From: Claveliimonas intestinigallinarum
Lineage (GTDB): Bacteria > Bacillota > Clostridia > Lachnospirales > Lachnospiraceae
Direction of reading: 5' to 3'
DNA length: 64,000 bases
Assembly (NCBI GenBank): GCA_019115145.1
Contig: DXED01000030.1
Span: forward strand, 62,001-126,000
Shown: one piece after another, positions 16,931-24,896 of the stretch
Position numbering within the stretch: the first letter of the stretch is position 1
Layout of the letters: each line of letters starts with the position of its first letter
The notes under the pieces: generated by a model
The model's database searches: none
What the model was told of the DNA's origin: nothing
Seen by the model: only the letters and a program-made list of their open reading frames with translations
Translations under genes and position numbers: made by a program

Positions 16931-18304
16931 ATGAAGAAGCAGTTAGATAAAATTTTTCATCTGAGCGACAATAATACAAATATAAGGACAGAACTTGTTG
17001 CGGGAATCACTACATTTATGACTATGTCATACATTCTTGCGGTTAATCCATCGCTTCTTTCGGAGACGGGGATGGATAAAGGAGCTGTTTTTACGGCGAC
17101 TGCTCTGGCTGCATTTGTCGGAACGTGGGCTATGGCATTGCTGTCAAATTACCCGGTTGCCCTTGCTCCTGGTATGGGACTGAATGCCTATTTTGTGTAT
17201 ACTGTTGTACAAAGCATGGGATATACATGGCAGATGGCATTGGCGGCAGTTTTTATAGAAGGAATCATATTTATTATATTGTCCTTGTCTCATGTCAGAG
17301 AGGCTTTGTTTAATGCAATTCCTCAGAATCTCAAAAATGCGGTTTCTGTAGGCGTAGGAATTTACATTGCGTTTATAGGGCTGCAAAATGCAAAGATTGT
17401 TGTGGATAGCACGACTCTTGTTAAAATATACTCTTTTAAAAATTCTATTGATGAGGGAATGTTTAACCGTGAAGGAATTACAGTTGTACTGGGGCTGATA
17501 GGGATTCTGATTACATCTGTTTTAGTGATAAAAAAGGTGAAAGGAAATATTCTGTGGGGAATTTTGATCACTTGGGGATTGGGGATTATCTGTCAGCTGA
17601 CGGGGGTATATACACCAGGTGAAGGCGCTCCCAGCCTGCTGCCGGATTTTTCAGGTGGTATCTCTGTACCGAGTCTTGCGCCTACTTTTATGAAATTTGA
17701 TTTTTCGCAGGTTTTCTCTTTGGAATTTTTAGTTGTTATGGCCGCGTTTCTTTTTGTGGACATGTTTGATACATTGGGAGCACTGATCGGAATAGCTGGG
17801 AGGGCCGATTTGTTGGACAAAGATGGAAAGCTGCCTCATATAAAAGGTGCGCTGACTGCTGATGCAATTGCTACAACAGTCGGAGCCGTATTTGGTACAT
17901 CCACTACAACCACCTATATAGAAAGTGCCTCAGGAGTAGAAGAAGGAGGGCGTACGGGCCTGACGGCGATCATAACGGGCCTGCTTTTTTTGGCGGCACT
18001 TTTCTTGTCTCCTGTTTTTCTGGCTATCCCGTCATTTGCGACGGCACCGGCACTGGTTGTTGTTGGTTTTCTGATGATGACATCTATTACCAAGCTGGAT
18101 TTTGAGGATATGACGGAGACAATTCCCTGTTTTATTGCTATAATCGCTATGCCTTTTATGTACAGTATCTCAGAGGGTATTGCAATGGGTATTATTTCAT
18201 ATGTTATAATTAATGTTGTATGTGGTAACGCCAAAAAGAAAAGAATAACACTGCTGATGTATATTCTCATGGCGATCCTGCTGATAAAATATATATTGAT
18301 TTAA
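16931..18304 (+). CDS. NCS2/AzgA-type purine permease
   Basis: A 457-residue protein with 12-14 membrane helices. The TELVAGITTFMTMSYILAVNP opening, the ALAPGMGLNAYF stretch and the FGTSTTTTYIESASGVEEGGRTGL motif are diagnostic for the AzgA/PbuG group that imports adenine, guanine or hypoxanthine with protons. I chose the ATG at 16931 because it follows GAGAGGA and begins the conserved cytoplasmic N-terminus; the open frame from 16856 starts inside the hairpin. It ends the AT-rich block. Confidence 0.88.
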   Translation: MKKQLDKIFHLSDNNTNIRTELVAGITTFMTMSYILAVNPSLLSETGMDKGAVFTATALAAFVGTWAMALLSNYPVALAPGMGLNAYFVYTVVQSMGYTWQMALAAVFIEGIIFIILSLSHVREALFNAIPQNLKNAVSVGVGIYIAFIGLQNAKIVVDSTTLVKIYSFKNSIDEGMFNREGITVVLGLIGILITSVLVIKKVKGNILWGILITWGLGIICQLTGVYTPGEGAPSLLPDFSGGISVPSLAPTFMKFDFSQVFSLEFLVVMAAFLFVDMFDTLGALIGIAGRADLLDKDGKLPHIKGALTADAIATTVGAVFGTSTTTTYIESASGVEEGGRTGLTAIITGLLFLAALFLSPVFLAIPSFATAPALVVVGFLMMTSITKLDFEDMTETIPCFIAIIAMPFMYSISEGIAMGIISYVIINVVCGNAKKKRITLLMYILMAILLIKYILI

Positions 18305-18328
18305 TTTGTACAATGGAAAGGACAAGTT

Positions 18329-19741
18329 ATGAAAAAATATGACGTGATCATTATCGGGGCAGGCCCGTCCGGGATCTTCTGCGCCTGCCGCCTGAAAGAG
18401 CTGGATCCGGACATAGAGATACTGATGATCGAGAAAGGGCGGTCCATAGAGGACCGCTCCTGCCCCAAGCGGGTGACAAAGGAATGTGTGGGATGCCGTC
18501 CCTGCTCCATCACCACCGGCTTTGCCGGGGCGGGGGCCTTCTCCGATGGAAAGCTGTCCCTCTCCCCGGATGTGGGAGGCACCCTGCCGGAAATACTGGG
18601 GTATGACAGGACACAGGAGCTGATCCGCAGGGCAGATGAGATCTATCTGAAATTCGGCGCGGACAAAAAGGTCTATGGTATCGATGACCCGGATGCCATT
18701 GACACCATACGGACAAAGGCCATCCGCGCCAATCTGAAGCTCATCGAATGTCCCATCCGCCATCTGGGGACAGAGGAAGGCTACAAGATTTACGCAAGGC
18801 TTCAGCAGCATCTGCTGGACGCGGGTGTGGAGATTTTATTCCGCACTATGGTCCGGGATATCCTGGTGGAGGACGGCCGGGCCGTGGGCGTTGTGACGGA
18901 GGACGGACAGGAGTACCGCGCCGGGGCTATCGCGGCCGGCGTGGGAAGAGAGGGCTCCGAGTGGTTTGCAAGGCTGTGTGAAAACCACCAGATCCAGACA
19001 AAGAGCGGCACAGTGGACGTGGGTGTCCGGGTGGAGGTCCGGGACGAGGTCATGAAGGAGCTGAACGAGAAGCTCTACGAGGCCAAGCTTGTCTACTATA
19101 CCCCCACATTTGACGACAAGGTGCGGGTGTTCTGCACCAATCCATCAGGGGAGGTGGCCACAGAGTACTACGACGGCGGACTGGCTGTGGTAAACGGACA
19201 CGCCTACAAGTCCCGGGACATGAAGACGCGGAACACCAATTTTGCCCTCCTCGTGTCCAAGAATTTTACCGAGCCCTTCAAGTCCCCCATTGAATATGGA
19301 AAACACATTGCCCAGCTTGGAAATATGCTGAGCGGTGGAAAGATCCTTGTGCAGAGGTACGGGGATCTGAAGAGGGGACGGCGGACAACCGAGGAGCGGC
19401 TTGTGCGAAGCAATGTAGTGCCAACCCTGAAGGATGCAGTGCCCGGGGATCTCTCCCTTGTGCTGCCTCACCGGATCATGACAGCCATCCAGGAGATGAT
19501 AGAGGCTCTGGACAAGGTGACGCCCGGCATTGCCAGCGATGAGACCCTGCTCTACGGCGTGGAGGTGAAGTTTTACTCCAACAAGGTGGTGACGGACAGA
19601 CAGTTCCGCACCTCCCTTCCAGGGCTCTACGCCATGGGGGACGGCGCATCCATCACAAGAGGGCTGATGCAGGCCTCTGCCAACGGGCTGTGCGTGGCGG
19701 AATGTATCGACGCAGAGCGAAAAGAGAATACGCAGGCATAG
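18329..19741 (+). CDS. FAD-dependent dehydrogenase (COG2509 type)
   Basis: A 470-residue flavoprotein with an N-terminal dinucleotide-binding motif (DVIIIGAGPSGIFCA) and the family patterns CPKRVTKECVGCRPC, FAGAGAFSDGKLSL and, near the end, GLYAMGDGASITRGLMQASANG, which binds the FAD ribityl side. The reaction is unknown. Three clustered cysteines at residues 46-60 could be redox active or bind a metal; this is inference. Its G+C is back to the regional high value, so it is not part of the preceding AT-rich block. Confidence 0.85.
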   Translation: MKKYDVIIIGAGPSGIFCACRLKELDPDIEILMIEKGRSIEDRSCPKRVTKECVGCRPCSITTGFAGAGAFSDGKLSLSPDVGGTLPEILGYDRTQELIRRADEIYLKFGADKKVYGIDDPDAIDTIRTKAIRANLKLIECPIRHLGTEEGYKIYARLQQHLLDAGVEILFRTMVRDILVEDGRAVGVVTEDGQEYRAGAIAAGVGREGSEWFARLCENHQIQTKSGTVDVGVRVEVRDEVMKELNEKLYEAKLVYYTPTFDDKVRVFCTNPSGEVATEYYDGGLAVVNGHAYKSRDMKTRNTNFALLVSKNFTEPFKSPIEYGKHIAQLGNMLSGGKILVQRYGDLKRGRRTTEERLVRSNVVPTLKDAVPGDLSLVLPHRIMTAIQEMIEALDKVTPGIASDETLLYGVEVKFYSNKVVTDRQFRTSLPGLYAMGDGASITRGLMQASANGLCVAECIDAERKENTQA

Positions 19742-19756
19742 CTCCTGCATGACAAT

Positions 19757-19786
19757 GCCCGGCTCTTGTATTTTTACAGGCCGGGC
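19757..19786 (+). terminator. Hairpin after the flavoprotein gene
   Basis: GCCCGGC (19757-19763) pairs with GCCGGGC (19780-19786); TTGTA and TACA extend the inner helix. No strong T-run follows. Confidence 0.5.
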
Positions 19787-19794
19787 GTTATACT
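19766..19794 (+). promoter_or_regulatory. Likely promoter of the thiamine operon, overlapping the hairpin
   Basis: TTGTAT (19766-19771), 17-base spacer and TATACT (19789-19794). A CCGGT-ACA-ACCGG inverted repeat follows at 19807-19819 in the leader. There is no TPP riboswitch. Confidence 0.5.
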
Positions 19795-19846
19795 GTAACT
19801 AATTTTCCGGTACAACCGGGAAAAAAGAAAGAGGAGGGAGAACGGC

Positions 19847-20704
19847 ATGAACGGGGAAGAGAGACGGGAGAGAGGCGGTATGTCCATGGCGGAGCAGGCG
19901 GCGCTGCTGCTGGACAGACTGCAAAGGAGAAGGCCCCTTGTCCACTGCATCACCAACTATGTGACCGCCAACGACTGCGCCAACATCCTCCTGGCCATAG
20001 GGGCCTCCCCCATCATGGCGGACGACCCGGAGGAGACGGAGGAGATCGCGGCTGCGGCCTCCGCCCTTGTCCTCAACATGGGAACCCCCTCCAGGCGGAA
20101 GCTGGAGGCCATGATCCGTGCCGGCAGGAGGGCCAATGAAAAAGGAATTCCCGTGATCCTGGACCCGGTGGGGGCAGGCGCCTCCCGGCTTAGAAGAGAG
20201 ATGGCAGAAAGCCTCATCCGGGAGGTCAGAGTGGACATCCTGCGTGGCAATGTGTCGGAAGTCTCCTTTGCGGCGGGCCTTGCCTCCCGTGAAAAGGGGG
20301 TGGACGTATCCGAGGCGGACCGGGGGATCGACCGGACAGAGGCGGCCCTGGCGGCGGCCAGGCGACTTGGCTGCACTGTGGCAGTGACCGGCGAGGTGGA
20401 CGTGGTGACTGACGGAAGACGGACGGCCAGGATCCGGGGCGGCAGCTCCATGATGGCCAGGGTGACCGGGACCGGCTGTATGACCAGCGCCCTGGCAGGG
20501 GCTTTTGCCGGAGCCGGAGCAGAAAGAGGAGATGCCTTCCCCGCTGCTGTGGCTGCTCTGGCATCCATGGGGATCGCCGGGGAGACGGCCTTTGAGAAGG
20601 CAGGACATTTAGGATGCGGCAGCTTTCATATAGCCCTCCTGGATGCCGTGGGAGGCCTGAACGAAAAAAGTATAAGGGAGAGAGCAGAAATTGAAGAAGG
20701 ATAA
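19847..20704 (+). CDS. thiM: Hydroxyethylthiazole kinase
   Basis: A 285-residue ThiM that phosphorylates the thiazole alcohol for thiamine salvage. Visible motifs are HCITNYVTANDCANILLAIG, ILDPVGAGASRLR, LRGNVSE and GTGCMTSALAGAF with the catalytic cysteine. GAGGAGGGAG precedes the ATG. It is the first gene of a tight thiM-thiE-HAD-thiD unit. Confidence 0.95.
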   Translation: MNGEERRERGGMSMAEQAALLLDRLQRRRPLVHCITNYVTANDCANILLAIGASPIMADDPEETEEIAAAASALVLNMGTPSRRKLEAMIRAGRRANEKGIPVILDPVGAGASRLRREMAESLIREVRVDILRGNVSEVSFAAGLASREKGVDVSEADRGIDRTEAALAAARRLGCTVAVTGEVDVVTDGRRTARIRGGSSMMARVTGTGCMTSALAGAFAGAGAERGDAFPAAVAALASMGIAGETAFEKAGHLGCGSFHIALLDAVGGLNEKSIRERAEIEEG

Positions 20705-21320
20705 GATCGATTATACATTATATCTGTGCACGGACCGGGGACTTATGAGCACAGACACTCTGGAAGAAGCGGTAGAGCAGGCAGTCAGAGGAGGCTGTAC
20801 CGTGGTGCAGCTCCGGGAGAAGGACTGCACGTCCCTGGAGTTTTATGAGACCGCGAAAAAGGTCAAGAAGATCACGGACAGGTACCAGGTACCTCTCATC
20901 ATCAACGACCGGGTGGACATTGCCCTGGCTGTGGATGCGGACGGCGTCCACGTGGGACAGGACGATCTTCCGGCAAAGGAGCTCAGGAGGATCCTGGGAC
21001 CGGACAAAGTAGTCGGCGTATCTGCCGGGTGTGTGGAGGAGGCCGTGAAGGCGGCCGCAGACGGGGCGGACTACCTGGGAGTGGGAGCCATGTACGCTAC
21101 CAGTACAAAGGAGGACGCGGATGTCACCTCCAGGGAGGAACTTCTTCGGATCCGGGCGGCTGTGGATATTCCTATCGTGGTGATCGGCGGCATCAACCAG
21201 CATACCTATCAGAACTTTAAGGGCATTGGCATTGACGGCCTGGCCGTGGTGTCGGCAGTGATCGCGGCGGAGGATATTGAAAAGGCGGCCAGGGAGCTGT
21301 CAGAAGGCTTTCGCAGTTGA
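20691..21320 (+). CDS. thiE: Thiamine-phosphate synthase
   Basis: A 209-residue TIM-barrel enzyme that joins HMP pyrophosphate with thiazole phosphate. VVQLREKD, DGVHVGQDDLP and LGVGAMYATSTKEDA are typical ThiE motifs. It begins at a TTG that overlaps the thiM end by 14 bases, with AGGGAGAGAG just upstream. Confidence 0.95.
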   Translation: MKKDKIDYTLYLCTDRGLMSTDTLEEAVEQAVRGGCTVVQLREKDCTSLEFYETAKKVKKITDRYQVPLIINDRVDIALAVDADGVHVGQDDLPAKELRRILGPDKVVGVSAGCVEEAVKAAADGADYLGVGAMYATSTKEDADVTSREELLRIRAAVDIPIVVIGGINQHTYQNFKGIGIDGLAVVSAVIAAEDIEKAARELSEGFRS

Positions 21321-21349
21321 AACGAGAATGGCAGGAGAGGAACCAGGGA

Positions 21350-22018
21350 ATGATAAAGTACAACGGAAAAATGTGGGAGGGCGCAGTGTTTGACCTGGAC
21401 GGGACGATCCTGGACTCCATGTGGATCTGGGAGAGCGTGGACGGCAGGTTTCTTGCAAACCACGGCCTTCCCGTTGAGGAGAGCTACCTGAAGGCCCTGA
21501 CCAATATGAATTTTCCTCAGGCGGCAGCCTACACAAAGGAGCGGTACGCCATGGCGGAGAGCGAGGCGGCCATCATGGAGGAGTGGTATGCCCTGGCCAG
21601 GGGGATGTACGAGAAGGAGATCGGCCTGAAGCCCCACGCGGCGGAATACCTGGAGTACCTGCATCGGGCAGGTGTGAAGATCGCCGCGGCCACATCCTCG
21701 GAGCCGGTGCTCTTTGAGGCGGCTCTCAAAAACAACGGAGTCTACGACTATTTCCACACCTTTGCCCTCTCGTCGGAGACGCCCCACGGGAAGGACACGC
21801 CGGAGGTATACTGCCTGGCGGCCAAAAGGTTGGGGACAGAGCCCCAGAGGAGCATTGTGTTTGAGGATATTTTAAAGGGGATATGCAACGCCAGACAGGC
21901 CGGATTTTACACCGTGGCCGTGGAGGATAAGTCCGCCGCGGAGGAGATGGAGCAGATCCGGGCGGAGGCGGATGTGTACATTACAGACTACAGACAGATG
22001 AAGGAGATTGAAAAATGA
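21350..22018 (+). CDS. HAD-superfamily phosphatase inside the thiamine operon
   Basis: A 222-residue HAD hydrolase with DLDGT (motif I), ATSS (motif II), a lysine after PHGKDTPEVY and a VFEDILKGI motif. I take the ATG at 21350 after AGGAGAGG; a TTG at 21317 is possible and would overlap thiE. The cap is of the beta-phosphoglucomutase kind. Its place between thiE and thiD hints at dephosphorylation of thiamine phosphate or an HMP phosphate, but the fold alone cannot tell. Confidence 0.85.
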   Translation: MIKYNGKMWEGAVFDLDGTILDSMWIWESVDGRFLANHGLPVEESYLKALTNMNFPQAAAYTKERYAMAESEAAIMEEWYALARGMYEKEIGLKPHAAEYLEYLHRAGVKIAAATSSEPVLFEAALKNNGVYDYFHTFALSSETPHGKDTPEVYCLAAKRLGTEPQRSIVFEDILKGICNARQAGFYTVAVEDKSAAEEMEQIRAEADVYITDYRQMKEIEK

Positions 22019-22809
22019 AGTGTGTGCTGACTATAGCCGGGAGCGACTGCAGCGGAGGCGCAGGCATCCAGGCGGACATTAAGACCATGGAGGCAAACGG
22101 GGTGTATGCCATGAGCGCGGTGACGGCCCTGACGGCCCAGAATACTACCGGCGTGTACGGAATTATGGAGTCCACGCCGGAGTTTCTTGAGAGCCAGCTT
22201 AACTGTGTCTTTTCAGATATTTTTCCGGACGCAGTGAAGATCGGCATGGTCTCCTCCGTACCCCTCATCCAGGTGATCGGGGACAGCCTTACAAAGTGGA
22301 AGGCTTCCAATATCGTGGTGGATCCGGTGATGGTATCCACAAGCGGCAGCAGGCTCCTCAAGGAGGATGCCCAGGCGGCGCTCATGGAGAGACTTTTGCC
22401 GCTGGCGTCAGTGATCACCCCCAACATCCCGGAGGCGGAGGTGCTGACAGGAATGTCCATCGCCAGTGAAGAGCAGATGGAGGAGGCGGCCTGCCGGCTG
22501 GGAGAGCTGTACCCGGGGGCGGTGCTGATCAAGGGGGGACACCAGGTCAGCGACGCCAACGACCTGCTGTATGATCAGGGAAAGCTGGTCTGGCTGCGGG
22601 GAGAGCGCATCGACAACCCCAACACCCACGGCACCGGATGCACCCTGTCCTCGGCCATTGCCAGCAATCTGGCCAAGGGCTTTTCCATGGAGGAGAGCAT
22701 TAGGAGGGCAAAGGCCTACATCTCTGGAGCTCTTCGGGCAGGCCTTGACCTTGGCAAGGGGAGCGGTCCCATGGACCACGGCTATGGGATCCCGGAGATC
22801 GAGCTGTAG
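22015..22809 (+). CDS. thiD: HMP/HMP-phosphate kinase
   Basis: A 264-residue ribokinase-fold enzyme. The AGSDCSGGAGIQADIKT start, DPVMVSTSG, VLIKGGH and HGTGCTLSSAIA anion hole identify ThiD, which makes HMP pyrophosphate. It overlaps the HAD gene by ATGA and ends the thiamine unit. Confidence 0.95.
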   Translation: MKCVLTIAGSDCSGGAGIQADIKTMEANGVYAMSAVTALTAQNTTGVYGIMESTPEFLESQLNCVFSDIFPDAVKIGMVSSVPLIQVIGDSLTKWKASNIVVDPVMVSTSGSRLLKEDAQAALMERLLPLASVITPNIPEAEVLTGMSIASEEQMEEAACRLGELYPGAVLIKGGHQVSDANDLLYDQGKLVWLRGERIDNPNTHGTGCTLSSAIASNLAKGFSMEESIRRAKAYISGALRAGLDLGKGSGPMDHGYGIPEIEL

Positions 22810-22966
22810 ACAGAGAAGAAAATTTTCCTCCAGAGTATATAAAGGCGTATTCTGGCCCATACTATCTGTATCGGGGACCTTCGCCGGCCCGGCATGCCGG
22901 AGCCGGCAGGACAGGTGCCGGGGACAGTGCGGCAAGCAAATATGATAAAAAAGGAGTCGTGGATGT

Positions 22967-23398
22967 ATGGGTGAGCAGACAAGAAAGCTTTTGGAGGAGT
23001 GCAGCAAGGGGTGTAAGATGGCCATAGGCAGCATAGATCAGATCCAGGAGCACGTAAAGGACAGGAAGCTTAAGGAGCTGATCAGTGGCTACAGAAAGAA
23101 GCACAGAGATCTGGAGGAGGAGAGCGGAGCCCTTCTGGCAAAAGAAGGAGAGGGGGCGCCGCCGGCAGGGCTGGCCGCATCGGCCATGTCCTGGATCACT
23201 ACCAACGTGAAGCTGATGATGGACGAGAGCAGCAGCAGGATCGCGGGTCTCCTCATGGACGGCTGCAACATGGGCGTCCAGGGGATCACAGAGGCAGCCA
23301 ACAGGTATAAGGAGGCCTCCCGGGAGAGCCGATCCGTGGCGGAAAAGCTGGTGAAGCTGGAGGAGCAGTTCGCAAAGGATTTGAAAGTGTATTTATAA
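22967..23398 (+). CDS. Small all-helical protein, ferritin-like (DUF2383-like)
   Basis: A 143-residue protein that appears to be made of four amphipathic helices with no membrane segment or signal. Length and pattern (TRKLLEECSKGCKMAIGSIDQ at the start, then SWITTNVKLMMDESSSRIAG) resemble DUF2383/PA2169 ferritin-like proteins, but clear metal ligands are not obvious. AAAAAAGGAG precedes the ATG. It has its own terminator and lies alone between thiamine and V-ATPase genes. The 157-base gap upstream holds only a GC-rich inverted repeat. Confidence 0.55.
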   Translation: MGEQTRKLLEECSKGCKMAIGSIDQIQEHVKDRKLKELISGYRKKHRDLEEESGALLAKEGEGAPPAGLAASAMSWITTNVKLMMDESSSRIAGLLMDGCNMGVQGITEAANRYKEASRESRSVAEKLVKLEEQFAKDLKVYL

Positions 23399-23405
23399 AG
23401 ATAAG

Positions 23406-23439
23406 GCGCTGATTTCAGATATGGAACCAGCGCTTTTTT
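23406..23439 (+). terminator. Rho-independent terminator
   Basis: GCGCTG (23406-23411) pairs with CAGCGC (23428-23433), followed by six T residues. Confidence 0.75.
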
Positions 23440-23534
23440 AATATACTGAAATATTTCCAAAATCCTTTGCTTTTTTTGCGCAAAAGGTGTACCATTAGGG
23501 TAAATTGGCATTTCGTACAAAAAGGAGGCTTGTT

Positions 23535-23846
23535 ATGGACTCTGTTATCAACAAATTGACTGAAATCGAAGAGGCCGCTTCTGCCATTGTCTCCCATGCG
23601 GAGGAGCAGAAGGCGGCTCTGGACAAGGAGTACGAAGAGAAGAGGAAGGCCTTTGACGAGGAACTGGAGGAGAAGACACAGCGAAAGCTGCAGGCGATCC
23701 GGGATGAGCTGGAGGGGGAAAAGAAGCGGCTCCTTCACGGACAGTCGGCGGGAAGCCAGAACTCTATCCAGCTCCTGCGGCAGGAGTATGAGGCAAACCA
23801 CACAAGGTATGCCAGGGAGATCCTGGAGCGGATCACAGAGGTGTAG
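23535..23846 (+). CDS. V-type ATPase subunit G/H-like
   Basis: A 103-residue, highly charged coiled-coil protein, as expected for the peripheral-stalk subunit that pairs with subunit E. I use the ATG at 23535 because AAAAAGGAGG lies just before it; the frame from 23505 starts upstream of the ribosome site. It is the first gene of the V-ATPase operon. I found no strong promoter in the 95 bases upstream. Confidence 0.8.
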   Translation: MDSVINKLTEIEEAASAIVSHAEEQKAALDKEYEEKRKAFDEELEEKTQRKLQAIRDELEGEKKRLLHGQSAGSQNSIQLLRQEYEANHTRYAREILERITEV

Positions 23847-23849
23847 CCT

Positions 23850-24896
23850 ATGGGAAATTTACTTGCTTACAGCGGCATTGCCACAAAGGTGAGGGCTATG
23901 GAGGCGAAGCTTCTGGAACCGGGGGATTTTGAGGAGATTGCAGCCATGAAGAGCGTGCCGGAGGTGGTCTCCTGGCTGATCCAGAATTCCACTTACAAGG
24001 AGGTGCTGGAGAGCCTGGATCCGGAGCTGATCCACAGGGGAAATATTGAGAAGCTCCTGCAGCTCTCCCTCTATCACGACTACACGAAGATTTACCGGTT
24101 CTGCAGCCTGGAGCAGAGGAAGTTCCTGCGGCTGTATCTGAAACGGTATGAGGTGGAGCTGATCAACTACTGCCTCCGCATTGTCATCAACCACTACCAG
24201 GAGCCCTTTGACCTGAACTACAAGAAGGAATTTTTTGACAGGTATTCCCAGATTTCCCTCGAAAGGCTGATCCGGTCCAGGACCACGGATGAGCTCATCG
24301 AGAACCTGCGTGACACGGAGTACTATGAGACTTTGAAAAAAATGCGGGACGGGCGGGCGGTGACTCTTTTTGACTACGACCTGGCTTTGAACCTGTACTA
24401 TTTTACGACTATGTGGAAGGGCAGGAAAAAAGTGCTGAAAAAGAAAGAGCTGGAGATTTTCACCAGGGACTGCGGCTCCAAGATCAACCTTCTGAACATT
24501 CAGTGGATCTACCGGGCCAAGAAGTATTTCAGCCTGGCGCCGGCAGACATCTACGCGCTGCTCATACCCATCCACTACAAGCTGCGGACAGAGCTGGTGC
24601 AGGAGATGGTGGAGGCCGAGACGCTGGAGGATTTTGACAAGGCCGTTGCAAAGACAGCCTACGCCCGGCACAGTCATTTTTCAGATGAATATACAATAGA
24701 AAAAATGTATGGGGACTGCCTGTATCATCTCTATCTGACGGACCGCAGGAGCAATCCGTATTCCATTGCCTGCATCAACACCTACCTCTTTTTGAAGGAG
24801 CAGGAGCTGGAGAAGCTGACAACAGCTATGGAGTGCGTCCGCTACGGCGTTTCGCCATATGAGACACTACAGTATGTGGGAGGTCGCAAATTATGA
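23850..24896 (+). CDS. ntpC: V-type ATPase subunit C (d-like)
   Basis: A 348-residue helical protein that links the central rotor to the membrane ring. It opens with the typical GNLLAYSGIATKVRAMEAKLL segment. It starts three bases after subunit G and overlaps subunit I by four bases. Confidence 0.9.
   Translation: MGNLLAYSGIATKVRAMEAKLLEPGDFEEIAAMKSVPEVVSWLIQNSTYKEVLESLDPELIHRGNIEKLLQLSLYHDYTKIYRFCSLEQRKFLRLYLKRYEVELINYCLRIVINHYQEPFDLNYKKEFFDRYSQISLERLIRSRTTDELIENLRDTEYYETLKKMRDGRAVTLFDYDLALNLYYFTTMWKGRKKVLKKKELEIFTRDCGSKINLLNIQWIYRAKKYFSLAPADIYALLIPIHYKLRTELVQEMVEAETLEDFDKAVAKTAYARHSHFSDEYTIEKMYGDCLYHLYLTDRRSNPYSIACINTYLFLKEQELEKLTTAMECVRYGVSPYETLQYVGGRKL

Noticed and set aside
19742..19846. 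TPP riboswitch before thiM
   Set aside because: The leader is short and lacks the CTGAGA and the conserved second TPP domain.
22870..22915. GC-rich inverted repeat (CCGGC...GCCGG) before the ferritin-like gene
   Set aside because: Imperfect and without a T-run or a known motif; not enough to call a terminator or riboswitch.
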